DNA of 17,395 nucleotides from Cytophagaceae bacterium (GTDB taxonomy: Bacteria; Bacteroidota; Bacteroidia; Cytophagales; Spirosomataceae): NCBI GenBank assembly GCA_027485075.1, contig JAIXRT010000024.1, positions 1 through 17,395 of the forward strand, read 5' to 3'. The notes beneath the pieces are model-generated. The model worked only from the letters and a program-made list of their open reading frames with translations. It made no database searches and was not told the DNA's origin. The position numbers were made by a program, and so were the translations under genes. Shown piece after piece: positions 1 through 6,092 of this stretch. Every line of letters starts with the position of its first letter. Positions within the stretch are counted from its first letter, which is position 1.

Positions 1-50
1 TTCTGCCAACCTCTTTCGGAATTGAAAACTACGTTTGTCGAACGGGAGTG

Positions 51-80
51 CAAAGGTACAGAAAAAAATAACACGTGCAA
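51..80 (-). promoter_or_regulatory. Bacteroidota-type promoter firing leftward off the window
   Basis: On the minus strand a TTG (80-78) is followed after exactly 19 nt by TACCTTTG (58-51). This matches the Bacteroidota sigma-70 pattern of a TTTG/TTG -33 element and a TAnnTTTG -7 element. The start of transcription would fall near position 45, and the transcript would leave the window at position 1. The about 45 nt of leader that can be seen contain no ATG-initiated frame that I trust, so the product is unknown. A stable RNA operon is possible, because such clean promoters often drive rRNA or tRNA genes, but that is only a guess. The match to the consensus is direct; function is inferred. Confidence 0.55.
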
Positions 81-124
81 TAGGTTGGGTAAAAATATTT
101 TGAAAATCAAGGAATTAGGTGGTA

Positions 125-201
125 GTCGTCAGTCGTCAGTCGCTAGTCATCAGTCGCTAGTCACCAGTCGCTAGTCGTCAGTCGCTAGTCTGGAGTCCGG
201 A
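125..201. repeat. Heptameric tandem repeat array, block A (GTCRYYA units)
   Basis: Nine head-to-tail 7-bp units of the form GTC-R-Y-Y-A run from 125 to 187 without a break in phase: GTCGTCA twice, then GTCGCTA, GTCATCA, GTCGCTA, GTCACCA, GTCGCTA, GTCGTCA and GTCGCTA. Two more diverged units, GTCTGGA and GTCCGGA, follow to 201. Only unit positions 4-6 vary, and in the nine good units the changes are all transitions. The block has no open reading frame of note. Its reverse complement closely resembles 320-417, so the two blocks form a long imperfect inverted repeat. Confidence 0.85.
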
Positions 202-263
202 GGAATAGTCAATATGTTGAATCATCAATTTAGCTACTACAGTTTATTCCTGCACATACGAGT
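202..263. other. Spacer between the two heptad blocks; no gene seen
   Basis: This AT-rich stretch separates the inverted heptad blocks. Its left end (a GGAATAGTCAATA-like segment) is still complementary to the diverged units near 320-335, so the inverted repeat reaches a little way into it. The remaining 40 or so bases have no reading frame, promoter box or hairpin that I can support. Together with its flanks it explains the long gene-free stretch at the left end of the window. Confidence 0.5.
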
Positions 264-417
264 GACTGACGACTTTTACCTTCGGACTACGGACTGGTGA
301 CTGACGACTAGCGACTGACTATTGACCACTTCTCCCTCCGGACTCCAAACTCCTGACTAGCGACTGACGACTAGTGACTGAAGACTAGCGACTGGTGACT
401 GACTACTGACCACTGCC
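264..417. repeat. Heptameric tandem repeat array, block B (GACTRRY units), inverted relative to block A
   Basis: The 154 bases divide into 22 consecutive 7-mers in one register. Most read GACTGAC, GACTAGC or GACTGGT; diverged units include TATTGAC, CACTTCT, CCCTCCG and GACTCCA near 320-347. The consensus GACTRRY is the complement-strand form of block A. The part 320-417 runs parallel to the reverse complement of block A (TATTGAC, then TCCG-GACTCCA, then alternating GACTAGC and GACTGAC units), which would allow a large cruciform or RNA hairpin with a spacer of roughly 100 nt. Because GACTAGTC-like words are nearly self-complementary, many alternative small hairpins are also possible. I do not recognise it as a named element. 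Confidence 0.85.
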
Positions 418-468
418 CTAAAATTGTATTTTTCTCATTTTCATGCCTAGAAATTGAACTTATTTTAG

Positions 469-476
469 TATTTTTG
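469..476 (+). promoter_or_regulatory. Putative -7 box for fbaA
   Basis: TATTTTTG at 469-476 matches the Bacteroidota -7 consensus TAnnTTTG. Transcription would begin near 482, giving a leader of about 50 nt before the aldolase start at 535. A TTG at 454-456 lies upstream, but its spacing (12 nt) is shorter than usual, so the -33 element is weak or absent. There is no other equally good box between the heptad array and the gene. Confidence 0.4.
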
Positions 477-534
477 ACCTTTACTTGCTGAAAATCAGGT
501 ACTTTATATTTATTTCCCAAGAAAAAAAATCATT

Positions 535-1617
535 ATGTCAAGTTTATCCACTCAAACAGGAGTATTGCACGGAGATGCGGTGCAGGAATTATTCGAGATC
601 GCAAAAAAGAACCAATTTGCCCTTCCAGCTGTAAACGTTACAGGTACTAACACAGTAAACGCAGTATTAGAAGCTGCCAAAGCTGTTAATTCCCCAGTAA
701 TCATTCAATTCTCAAATGGAGGCGGTATTTTCTACGCTGGAAAAACCCTTTCAAATGAAAATCAAGCTGCAGCCGTTGCAGGTTCAATCGCTGGCGCATA
801 CCACGTTCACCAAATGGCCAAAGCCTACGGCGTTCAAGTTGTCCTACACACCGACCACTGTGCAAAGAAACTTTTACCTTGGATAGACGGTCTTTTGGAC
901 GCAGGTGAAAAATACTTTGCTGAAACTGGCCAACCGCTTTTCTCCTCGCACATGATCGATTTGTCAGAAGAGCCTTTGGAAGAAAACTTAGAAATCTGTG
1001 CGAAATACCTAGAGCGTATGTCTAAAATGGGCATGACACTTGAAATCGAGCTAGGAGTTACAGGTGGTGAAGAAGATGGCGTAGATAACTCGGATGTTGA
1101 CTCATCTAAATTATACACGCAACCAGAAGAAGTTGCTTATGCGTACGAATTGTTGAGCAAAATCTCACACCGCTTCACAATCGCAGCTGCATTTGGAAAC
1201 GTACACGGTGTGTACAAACCAGGTAATGTGAAATTGCAACCGGTAATTTTGAAGAACTCACAAGAATTCATCAAAGAGAAATATAGCTTAGCTGCTCAGA
1301 AACCTATCAACTTTGTATTCCACGGTGGTTCAGGTTCTTCTCGCGAAGAAATTCGTGAGGCATTATCTTATGGTGCAATCAAAATGAACATCGATACAGA
1401 TACACAATGGGCATTCTGGGACGGCATTTTAGGATTCTACAAAGCAAATGAAGGTTACTTACAAGGCCAAATCGGCAACCCAACCGGCGAAGACTCTCCT
1501 AACAAGAAATACTATGACCCACGTGTTTGGTTACGTAAGGCAGAAGAAGCATTAGTAACTCGTTTAAAAACTGCTTTCGAAGACTTGAACGCTACAAACG
1601 CGAATCAATACTTATAA
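535..1617 (+). CDS. fbaA: Class II fructose-bisphosphate aldolase
   Basis: This cytoplasmic zinc enzyme interconverts fructose-1,6-bisphosphate with dihydroxyacetone phosphate and glyceraldehyde-3-phosphate in glycolysis and gluconeogenesis. The 360 residues match the usual length of class IIa enzymes (E. coli has 359). Visible signature residues are the HTDHC segment at 105-109 with the catalytic Asp107 and zinc ligand His108, the acidic segment ELGVTGGEED at 172-181, zinc ligand His224 in NVHGVYKPGN, and His263 in the phosphate loop HGGSGSS. NIDTDTQWAF (285-294) is also typical. The ATG at 535 fits the family N-terminus; the leader (GAAAAAAAATCATT) has no Shine-Dalgarno, as is normal in this phylum. 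The gene is monocistronic between the repeat array and a strong terminator. Nothing is missing or unusual in the protein. Confidence 0.97.
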   Translation: MSSLSTQTGVLHGDAVQELFEIAKKNQFALPAVNVTGTNTVNAVLEAAKAVNSPVIIQFSNGGGIFYAGKTLSNENQAAAVAGSIAGAYHVHQMAKAYGVQVVLHTDHCAKKLLPWIDGLLDAGEKYFAETGQPLFSSHMIDLSEEPLEENLEICAKYLERMSKMGMTLEIELGVTGGEEDGVDNSDVDSSKLYTQPEEVAYAYELLSKISHRFTIAAAFGNVHGVYKPGNVKLQPVILKNSQEFIKEKYSLAAQKPINFVFHGGSGSSREEIREALSYGAIKMNIDTDTQWAFWDGILGFYKANEGYLQGQIGNPTGEDSPNKKYYDPRVWLRKAEEALVTRLKTAFEDLNATNANQYL

Positions 1618-1637
1618 TCTTTCGAGATATTTAAATT

Positions 1638-1669
1638 AAAAAGGGGGCTGCTGCGCAGCCCCCTTTTTT
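1638..1669 (+). terminator. Rho-independent terminator of fbaA
   Basis: A perfect 9-bp GC-rich stem, GGGGGCTGC (1643-1651) and GCAGCCCCC (1655-1663), closes on a 3-nt loop. It is preceded by AAAAA and followed by six T. It begins about 20 nt after the aldolase stop. The A and T tracts make it potentially bidirectional, so it may also stop transcripts coming from the transposase gene on the minus strand. The last two T are shared with the start of the adjoining inverted repeat. Confidence 0.93.
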
Positions 1670-1710
1670 CTTACCTTTGCCAATCCTCCAAGGTTTGGCA
1701 AAGGTAGGGG
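1668..1710. repeat. Left REP-like hairpin, 43-bp inverted repeat flanking the RAYT gene
   Basis: These 43 bases are the exact reverse complement of 2451-2493. The repeat itself folds: TACCTTTGCCAA (1672-1683) pairs over 12 bp with TTGGCAAAGGTA (1695-1706), and after a T-T mismatch CCT pairs with AGG around a CCA loop. A GTAG tetranucleotide lies at one foot (1704-1707). GTAG is the guide tetranucleotide known from REP elements of gammaproteobacteria, but its placement relative to the hairpin may differ here. The repeat starts inside the T tract of the fbaA terminator. Confidence 0.88.
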
Positions 1711-1724
1711 ATTTCAAGATTTTC

Positions 1725-2336
1725 TCAATCTTCATCGCCTGACAAAAAAGTGCGAATATCAACATCTTGATCTTCTTTCATATGAAATTGTGTGAACTCA
1801 CGTAAGCTCCCAAACCAATCCAACACAAACTTTCGATCAACCACCGATTCACTAGGCGTAACAATGTATTTATACGAACTCCAGTCCCAGGTGCGAAAGT
1901 CGGCACACAAATGATTCTTCTCTGGATTCGCATGTATGTAATGAATCAAATAAGTCAGATAATAGTCGTCGCCAACAAGCACCCGCTTGAATGGCCCTTC
2001 AAATAAAGAGCCTGTCCGAACATGATTCTTATTGAACGCCAATGCATACGTTCGAAAAAAGATTTTAAACTGCTCTGCAATCAATTCGTGTTCTGTTCGT
2101 CCCTTAAGCTGATCAGGACTGAAATAGCGAACACGAACTAAAAAATGATAATGATTTGCATTCAAGCTGTAGGAAACGACATCCAAATACCCTTCCAAGT
2201 AACGCTTCCAAAGCAACATGAAATAATGATAATTCGATCGCGACTTAAACATCAACTTGCGATCAATCGCCCGATTATAAATGTGATAAAACTTGCCCGA
2301 CTCAAATCGAGTCAAATAGTGAGATAAATGTGACAT
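1725..2336 (-). CDS. IS200-like / REP-associated tyrosine transposase (RAYT)
   Basis: This is a Y1-transposase-fold (HUH) single-strand DNA nuclease of about 203 residues. From the start chosen here, the N-terminal segment GKFYHIYNRAIDRKLMF (14-30) and the HUH motif His62-Tyr-His64 (in NANHYHFLVRV) are clear. A tyrosine-rich helix (YYLTYLIHYIHANP, 125-138) holds the probable nucleophile; I cannot say which Tyr it is. ATG at 2336 is preferred because it gives the usual short N-terminus; an ATG at 2369 would add 11 residues. Characterised RAYTs bind and cut REP hairpins and are thought to spread them, usually as single-copy domesticated genes. The paired hairpins outside this gene fit that family, although an IS200/IS605-type element with inverted copies is an alternative. 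The coding region is intact. Confidence 0.88.
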   Translation of the reverse strand: MSHLSHYLTRFESGKFYHIYNRAIDRKLMFKSRSNYHYFMLLWKRYLEGYLDVVSYSLNANHYHFLVRVRYFSPDQLKGRTEHELIAEQFKIFFRTYALAFNKNHVRTGSLFEGPFKRVLVGDDYYLTYLIHYIHANPEKNHLCADFRTWDWSSYKYIVTPSESVVDRKFVLDWFGSLREFTQFHMKEDQDVDIRTFLSGDED

Positions 2337-2450
2337 AGTAGTTAGATTTTTCTCTAAAACTAAGCACATTAAACAAGCCTAAATAACCTATTTCAAAAGT
2401 TATCAAGTATCTGATATTCTATTTTATCCGCTTGAATTTCACATCTCTCC

Positions 2451-2493
2451 CCCCTACCTTTGCCAAACCTTGGAGGATTGGCAAAGGTAAGAA
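2451..2493. repeat. Right REP-like hairpin, 43-bp inverted repeat flanking the RAYT gene
   Basis: This is a perfect reverse-complement copy of 1668-1710, about 740 bp away on the other side of the transposase gene. It folds into the same 12-bp stem with a short inner stem. Its right end lies 2 nt from the TAG stop codon (2496-2498) of the siroheme gene, so it forms the 3' end of the six-gene minus-strand operon and could protect or terminate that transcript. It has no T tract and so is not a standard terminator. On the minus strand it contains TACCTTTG (2489-2482) with a TTG 21 nt upstream (2513-2511), a possible promoter for the transposase. Confidence 0.88.
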
Positions 2494-2495
2494 GA

Positions 2496-3071
2496 CTACT
2501 TCCGAAAAATCAACCCCTTCGTCAGCTCATTCAGCACGCGAATCTTCTCCTGAAAATCCCCCTTCAACGTCTTCCGCGCAGCCTCCATCCCCTCAAGCCC
2601 CTCCTGTATCTCCTCCGGAATCACATCCTCCAAAAACGCTCGAATCCGCTTCGCTAACGTCGGCGACTTCCCATTAGTGGAAATCGCAATCTTCAAATCC
2701 CCCTTCTGCACAATCGACCCTAAATAAAAATCACACAAATCCGGCGTATCCGCAACGTTACACAGTAAATGACGCGCAGCACATACCTCTTTTATCTCCT
2801 CATGCAACGAACGATTATCCGTCGCACATATCACCAAATCCCGTCCATCCAAATCCGCCATCTCAAACCCACGCTCATACATAACAACCTGAGGATAATC
2901 CGCTAAAAATGCCACCGTATCCGCTCGAAACATCGGTGCCACCAACGTTACTCGCGCGGCAGGCGAATTGCGCAACAAGGCTGAAGCCTTCTCAAGCGCC
3001 ACATTCCCGCCCCCCACGACCAGCGTGTTCAAACGGTCCAACTTTAAAAAAATAGGGAAAAGCTCATTCAT
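2496..3071 (-). CDS. Siroheme synthase N-domain protein: precorrin-2 dehydrogenase (possible ferrochelatase)
   Basis: This 191-residue protein corresponds to the N-terminal module of CysG and to yeast Met8p. It oxidises precorrin-2 to sirohydrochlorin with NAD+, and Met8p-type enzymes also insert iron to make siroheme for sulfite and nitrite reductases. The Rossmann glycines are at 20-22 (VVGGGNVALEKA), the likely catalytic Asp is Asp108 in NVADTP, and the conserved STNGKSPTLAKRIR loop is at 131-144. The methyltransferase (CobA) half is absent, so a separate uroporphyrinogen methyltransferase is expected elsewhere. The ATG at 3071 gives the expected N-terminus NELFPIFLKLD and starts 4 nt after the rlmN stop. 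A longer frame back to 3140 overlaps rlmN and is unlikely. It is the last gene of the six-gene operon. Iron insertion is inferred from the family. Confidence 0.88.
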   Translation of the reverse strand: MNELFPIFLKLDRLNTLVVGGGNVALEKASALLRNSPAARVTLVAPMFRADTVAFLADYPQVVMYERGFEMADLDGRDLVICATDNRSLHEEIKEVCAARHLLCNVADTPDLCDFYLGSIVQKGDLKIAISTNGKSPTLAKRIRAFLEDVIPEEIQEGLEGMEAARKTLKGDFQEKIRVLNELTKGLIFRK

Positions 3072-3075
3072 GGGC

Positions 3076-4116
3076 TTATTTTTTACCGGCCAACTGGCCA
3101 CAGGCCGCATCAATATCTTTGCCGCGCGATCGGCGGACATTCACGATCATCTTCTTACTCTCCAAAAACGCCGTAAACTTAGCCAATGCATCCGCCTCCG
3201 CATTCACAAAATCAGCTTGCTTAATCGGATTGTACTCAATAATATTAATCTTACATGGCAAGCGACGCGCAAATTCATACAACTCCCGCGCATCCTCAAC
3301 TGAATCATTAAACTTATTAAACATGATATACTCTAACGTAATCTCATTCTCCGTCTTCTCATAAAAATACCGCAACGCCTCCGCCAAAGCCTCCAACGTA
3401 TTCGACTCATTAATCGGCATAATGCGATTTCGCTTCTCATCATTCGCCGCATGCAACGACAAGGCCAAATTAAACTTCACCTGATCATCACCCAACTTCT
3501 TAATCATCTTCGCAATACCCGCCGTCGAAACCGTAATCCGACGCGACGCCATACCCAAACCCTCCGGCGATGTAATCATCTCCACTGACTTCAGCACATT
3601 GGCATAATTCAATAAAGGCTCCCCCATCCCCATATACACAATATTTGTCAAAGGAATTCCATACTTCTCCTGCGCCTGATCCCGAATCAACACCACCTGA
3701 TCATAAATCTCAAACGCCTCCAAATTCCGCTTCCGATCCATATACCCCGTCGCACAAAAACTGCAGGTCAACGAACAGCCCACCTGCGACGAAACACACG
3801 CCGTCATCCGCTCCCGCGTCGGAATCAAAACCCCCTCAATTAAATGATCATCATGCAAGGCGAAACTCGACTTAATCGTCCGGTCCGTACTTACCTGTAT
3901 CTCCGAAGTCGTTACACACTGCAAGTCAAAGTTGGCCGCCAACCACTCACGCGTCGACTTAGGTATATTCCCCATCGCATCAAATGAGCGCGCCGACTTC
4001 TTCCAAATCCACTCATATACCTGTTTGGCACGAAACGCAGGCTCCCCATGCTGAACCATTTCCTGCTTCAACATCTCCAAACTCAAATTCCGTATCGCCC
4101 GCTTCTCCAAAACCAT
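3076..4116 (-). CDS. rlmN: Dual-specificity RNA methyltransferase RlmN (23S rRNA A2503 / tRNA A37)
   Basis: This radical-SAM enzyme makes 2-methyladenosine at A2503 in the ribosomal exit-tunnel region and at A37 of some tRNAs. The iron-sulfur cluster motif CxxxCxxC is Cys114, Cys118 and Cys121 (GCSLTCSFCATGY). The two mechanistic cysteines are present: Cys107, 7 residues before the cluster as in E. coli, and Cys339 near the C-terminus in AACGQLAGK. The SAM-binding motif GMGEPLLN is at 163-170, and SLHAANDEKRNRIMP (220-234) is also characteristic. The length of 346 residues is normal for the phylum. Only 1 nt separates its start from the stop of the preceding yqeY-like gene, so it is cotranscribed. 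All key residues are intact. Confidence 0.96.
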   Translation of the reverse strand: MVLEKRAIRNLSLEMLKQEMVQHGEPAFRAKQVYEWIWKKSARSFDAMGNIPKSTREWLAANFDLQCVTTSEIQVSTDRTIKSSFALHDDHLIEGVLIPTRERMTACVSSQVGCSLTCSFCATGYMDRKRNLEAFEIYDQVVLIRDQAQEKYGIPLTNIVYMGMGEPLLNYANVLKSVEMITSPEGLGMASRRITVSTAGIAKMIKKLGDDQVKFNLALSLHAANDEKRNRIMPINESNTLEALAEALRYFYEKTENEITLEYIMFNKFNDSVEDARELYEFARRLPCKINIIEYNPIKQADFVNAEADALAKFTAFLESKKMIVNVRRSRGKDIDAACGQLAGKK

Positions 4117-4117
4117 G

Positions 4118-4570
4118 TTATTTTTTCAATAATTCACCCACTTTGACAGAAATTGCCTTGCCGTCCGCTAAACCTGATAACTGCTTCGATGCAACACCCA
4201 TCACTTTTCCCATATCCGCCGGACTTGTCGCTCCCACTGAAGCAATAATCTCAGCAATACGCGTCGTCAATTCTGAATCTGATAATTGCTTCGGCAAAAA
4301 CTCCTCAATAATCGTCAACTCCGCCTGTTCCTTCTCCGCTAAATCCGCCCGATTTTGAGCCAAATAAACCTCCAACGAATCCTTACGCTGCTTCGCCGCT
4401 TTCATCAATATCTTCATCTCCGCATCCGCCGAAATGCCTCCATCCGAAGCCCCAGATGTCTCCTCCAATAAAATCATTGATTTAATCGCACGTAACGCCC
4501 GTAAACGATCCGCATCTTTTGCGCGCATCGCATCTTTGATGCCCGCCTCAATTGTTTCTTTTAATGCCAT
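4118..4570 (-). CDS. GatB/YqeY domain protein
   Basis: This 150-residue cytoplasmic protein belongs to the YqeY family, which resembles the C-terminal helical tRNA-binding domain of the GatB amidotransferase subunit. Typical segments are LKETIEAGIKDAMRAKD at the N-terminus, LRAIKSMI, the lysine-rich MKAAKQRKDSLEVY, and the C-terminal GKVMGVASKQLSGLADGK. Length and segment order match the stand-alone family. The exact function is not established; a role in tRNA-dependent processes is inferred from the GatB similarity. It is flanked by GH3 (1-nt gap) and rlmN (1-nt gap) in a tight operon, and the pairing with rlmN is at least consistent with an RNA-linked job. Confidence 0.92.
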   Translation of the reverse strand: MALKETIEAGIKDAMRAKDADRLRALRAIKSMILLEETSGASDGGISADAEMKILMKAAKQRKDSLEVYLAQNRADLAEKEQAELTIIEEFLPKQLSDSELTTRIAEIIASVGATSPADMGKVMGVASKQLSGLADGKAISVKVGELLKK

Positions 4571-4571
4571 G

Positions 4572-6092
4572 TTATTGATTAATATGAGCCAAAACTCCGT
4601 CTATAAATTCCCGATGATTACTCAAACGAGGTACTTTGTGTTGACCACCTAACTTCCCGCGACTCCGCATCCAACCATAAAATGTTCCCTGAGGAGCCAC
4701 ATGGACAACCGGAGGACCTAAAACCAAATCATACGAACGCTTCGCATCATAATCCGAATTGATTTCCCGCAAGGTCTGATCCAACACAGCCGCAAAGGTA
4801 CACAAATCTTTCGGTGCTTTCGAAAATTCAACCACCCATTCATGACTCCCACGCTTCCCCCCATCCATATATACCGGCGCCGCCGTGTAATCTTTCATCT
4901 CCGCATCCGTTTTCCGACAAGCCACAGCCACCGCCTGCTCCGCATTCTCTATAATCAACTCCTCCCCAAACGCATTAATAAAATGCTTCGTCCGACCCGA
5001 AATCTTCACGCGAAAAGGACTCAAAGAAGTAAAGCGAACTGTATCCCCAATCTTATAACGCCATAACCCCGAATTCGTCGAAATCACCATCGCATAATTC
5101 ACCCCCAATTCCACCTGCTGCAGCGGCACAATCGACTCCATCTCCTCACCCGTTTCCCCCATCGGAATAAACTCATAAAAAATCCCGTAATCGAGCATCA
5201 GCAACATCTCATCCGGACGATTCAAATCATCCTGTATGCCAAAAAAACCCTCCGACGCATTATATATTTCCAAAAATCGAACCTCCGACGACGGGAAAAC
5301 ATGCGTCTGAAATAAATCCCGGTACGGCCCAAAAGCCACCGCCCCATGAACCAAAAACTCAAAATTAGGCCAAACCTCCAAAATCGAACGCTTGCCCGTA
5401 ATCTCCAATATCTTCTCAATCAACACCAATGTCCACGTTGGAACACCTAAAATACTCGTCACATTCTCCTGTGACGTTTCCAAAGCCATCTTTTCAATCT
5501 TCTGATCCCAATCTCCCATCAACGCGACATCCAACGACGGCGTCCGAATCATCTGCGCCCATATCGGCAAATTCTTCATCACCACCGCAGACACGTCTCC
5601 CATCAACATCCGTGAATTCATCGTATCAGCTGACAAACTCCCCCCAATCGACAACCCCTTCCCCTCAAATATCTTCGTTTCTGGCTTATTTTGAATCAAC
5701 AAGGTAATCATGTCCTTGCCGCCCATCATATGACACTCCTCCAATGATTCCTTCGAAACAGGAATAAACTTACTCCGTGCATTCGTGGTCCCCGATGATT
5801 TAGAAAACCAAGAAATTGGCGAATTCCACAATACCTGTTGCTCCCCCTGCATCATGCGCTCGATATAAGGAAACAATTCTTCATAAGTCGAAATAGGTAC
5901 CCGCTCGCGAAACGTAGCATACGAAGTGAAATCCGCGTAACCATAGGTCCGCCCCCACTCTGTATCCCGACCATCCGTAATTAATCGAGTTAAACCATCA
6001 TACTGCAAATCCAATGGACGCTCATACATAGCCTCAATCCGCGGCATACGCCGCTTCATAAACCACAATAAAGTCTCATTAAATAAGGACAT
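4572..6092 (-). CDS. GH3 family acyl-acid-amide synthetase-like protein
   Basis: This 506-residue protein belongs to the GH3 family, named after plant auxin-responsive enzymes that adenylate a carboxylic acid and conjugate it to an amino acid. The three ATP/AMP-binding regions are recognisable: SKSSGTTNARSKFIPVS (97-113), EIYNASEGFFGIQ (275-287) and GLWRYKIGDTVRF (342-354). The following ISGRTKHFINAFGEEL (365-380) marks the hinge to the C-terminal subdomain. There is no signal peptide or membrane segment, so it should be cytoplasmic. Bacterial GH3 proteins are frequent in Bacteroidota but their substrates are not known. Its stop codon abuts the phosphodiesterase region with no gap (start 6092, next stop 6093). 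Adenylation is inferred from the motifs; the acyl and amino substrates cannot be read from the sequence. Confidence 0.92.
   Translation of the reverse strand: MSLFNETLLWFMKRRMPRIEAMYERPLDLQYDGLTRLITDGRDTEWGRTYGYADFTSYATFRERVPISTYEELFPYIERMMQGEQQVLWNSPISWFSKSSGTTNARSKFIPVSKESLEECHMMGGKDMITLLIQNKPETKIFEGKGLSIGGSLSADTMNSRMLMGDVSAVVMKNLPIWAQMIRTPSLDVALMGDWDQKIEKMALETSQENVTSILGVPTWTLVLIEKILEITGKRSILEVWPNFEFLVHGAVAFGPYRDLFQTHVFPSSEVRFLEIYNASEGFFGIQDDLNRPDEMLLMLDYGIFYEFIPMGETGEEMESIVPLQQVELGVNYAMVISTNSGLWRYKIGDTVRFTSLSPFRVKISGRTKHFINAFGEELIIENAEQAVAVACRKTDAEMKDYTAAPVYMDGGKRGSHEWVVEFSKAPKDLCTFAAVLDQTLREINSDYDAKRSYDLVLGPPVVHVAPQGTFYGWMRSRGKLGGQHKVPRLSNHREFIDGVLAHINQ

Noticed and set aside
125..417. 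CRISPR array at the heptad repeats
   Set aside because: The repeat unit is only 7 bp, with no unique spacers, and no cas gene is present in the window.
834..1118. 94-codon minus-strand frame inside fbaA
   Set aside because: It lies wholly antisense to a gene with all catalytic residues of class II aldolase, and its Ser-rich translation has no recognisable domain.
2451..2493. Right hairpin as a rho-independent terminator for the siroheme operon
   Set aside because: There is no T tract after the stem on the minus strand, and the sequence is explained as one of a pair of inverted repeats around the transposase.
2432..2677. Plus-strand frames running across the right hairpin into the siroheme gene
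   Set aside because: The Pro/Ser-rich translation is the typical shadow of the opposite coding strand, and the minus-strand frame carries clear CysG N-domain motifs.
3072..3140. Longer start (3140) for the siroheme gene
   Set aside because: The extra 23 residues overlap the end of rlmN and do not match the family N-terminus, while the ATG at 3071 does.
3645..3875. Plus-strand frame antisense to rlmN
   Set aside because: It is low-complexity and overlaps the RlmN iron-sulfur region, which is certain on the other strand.
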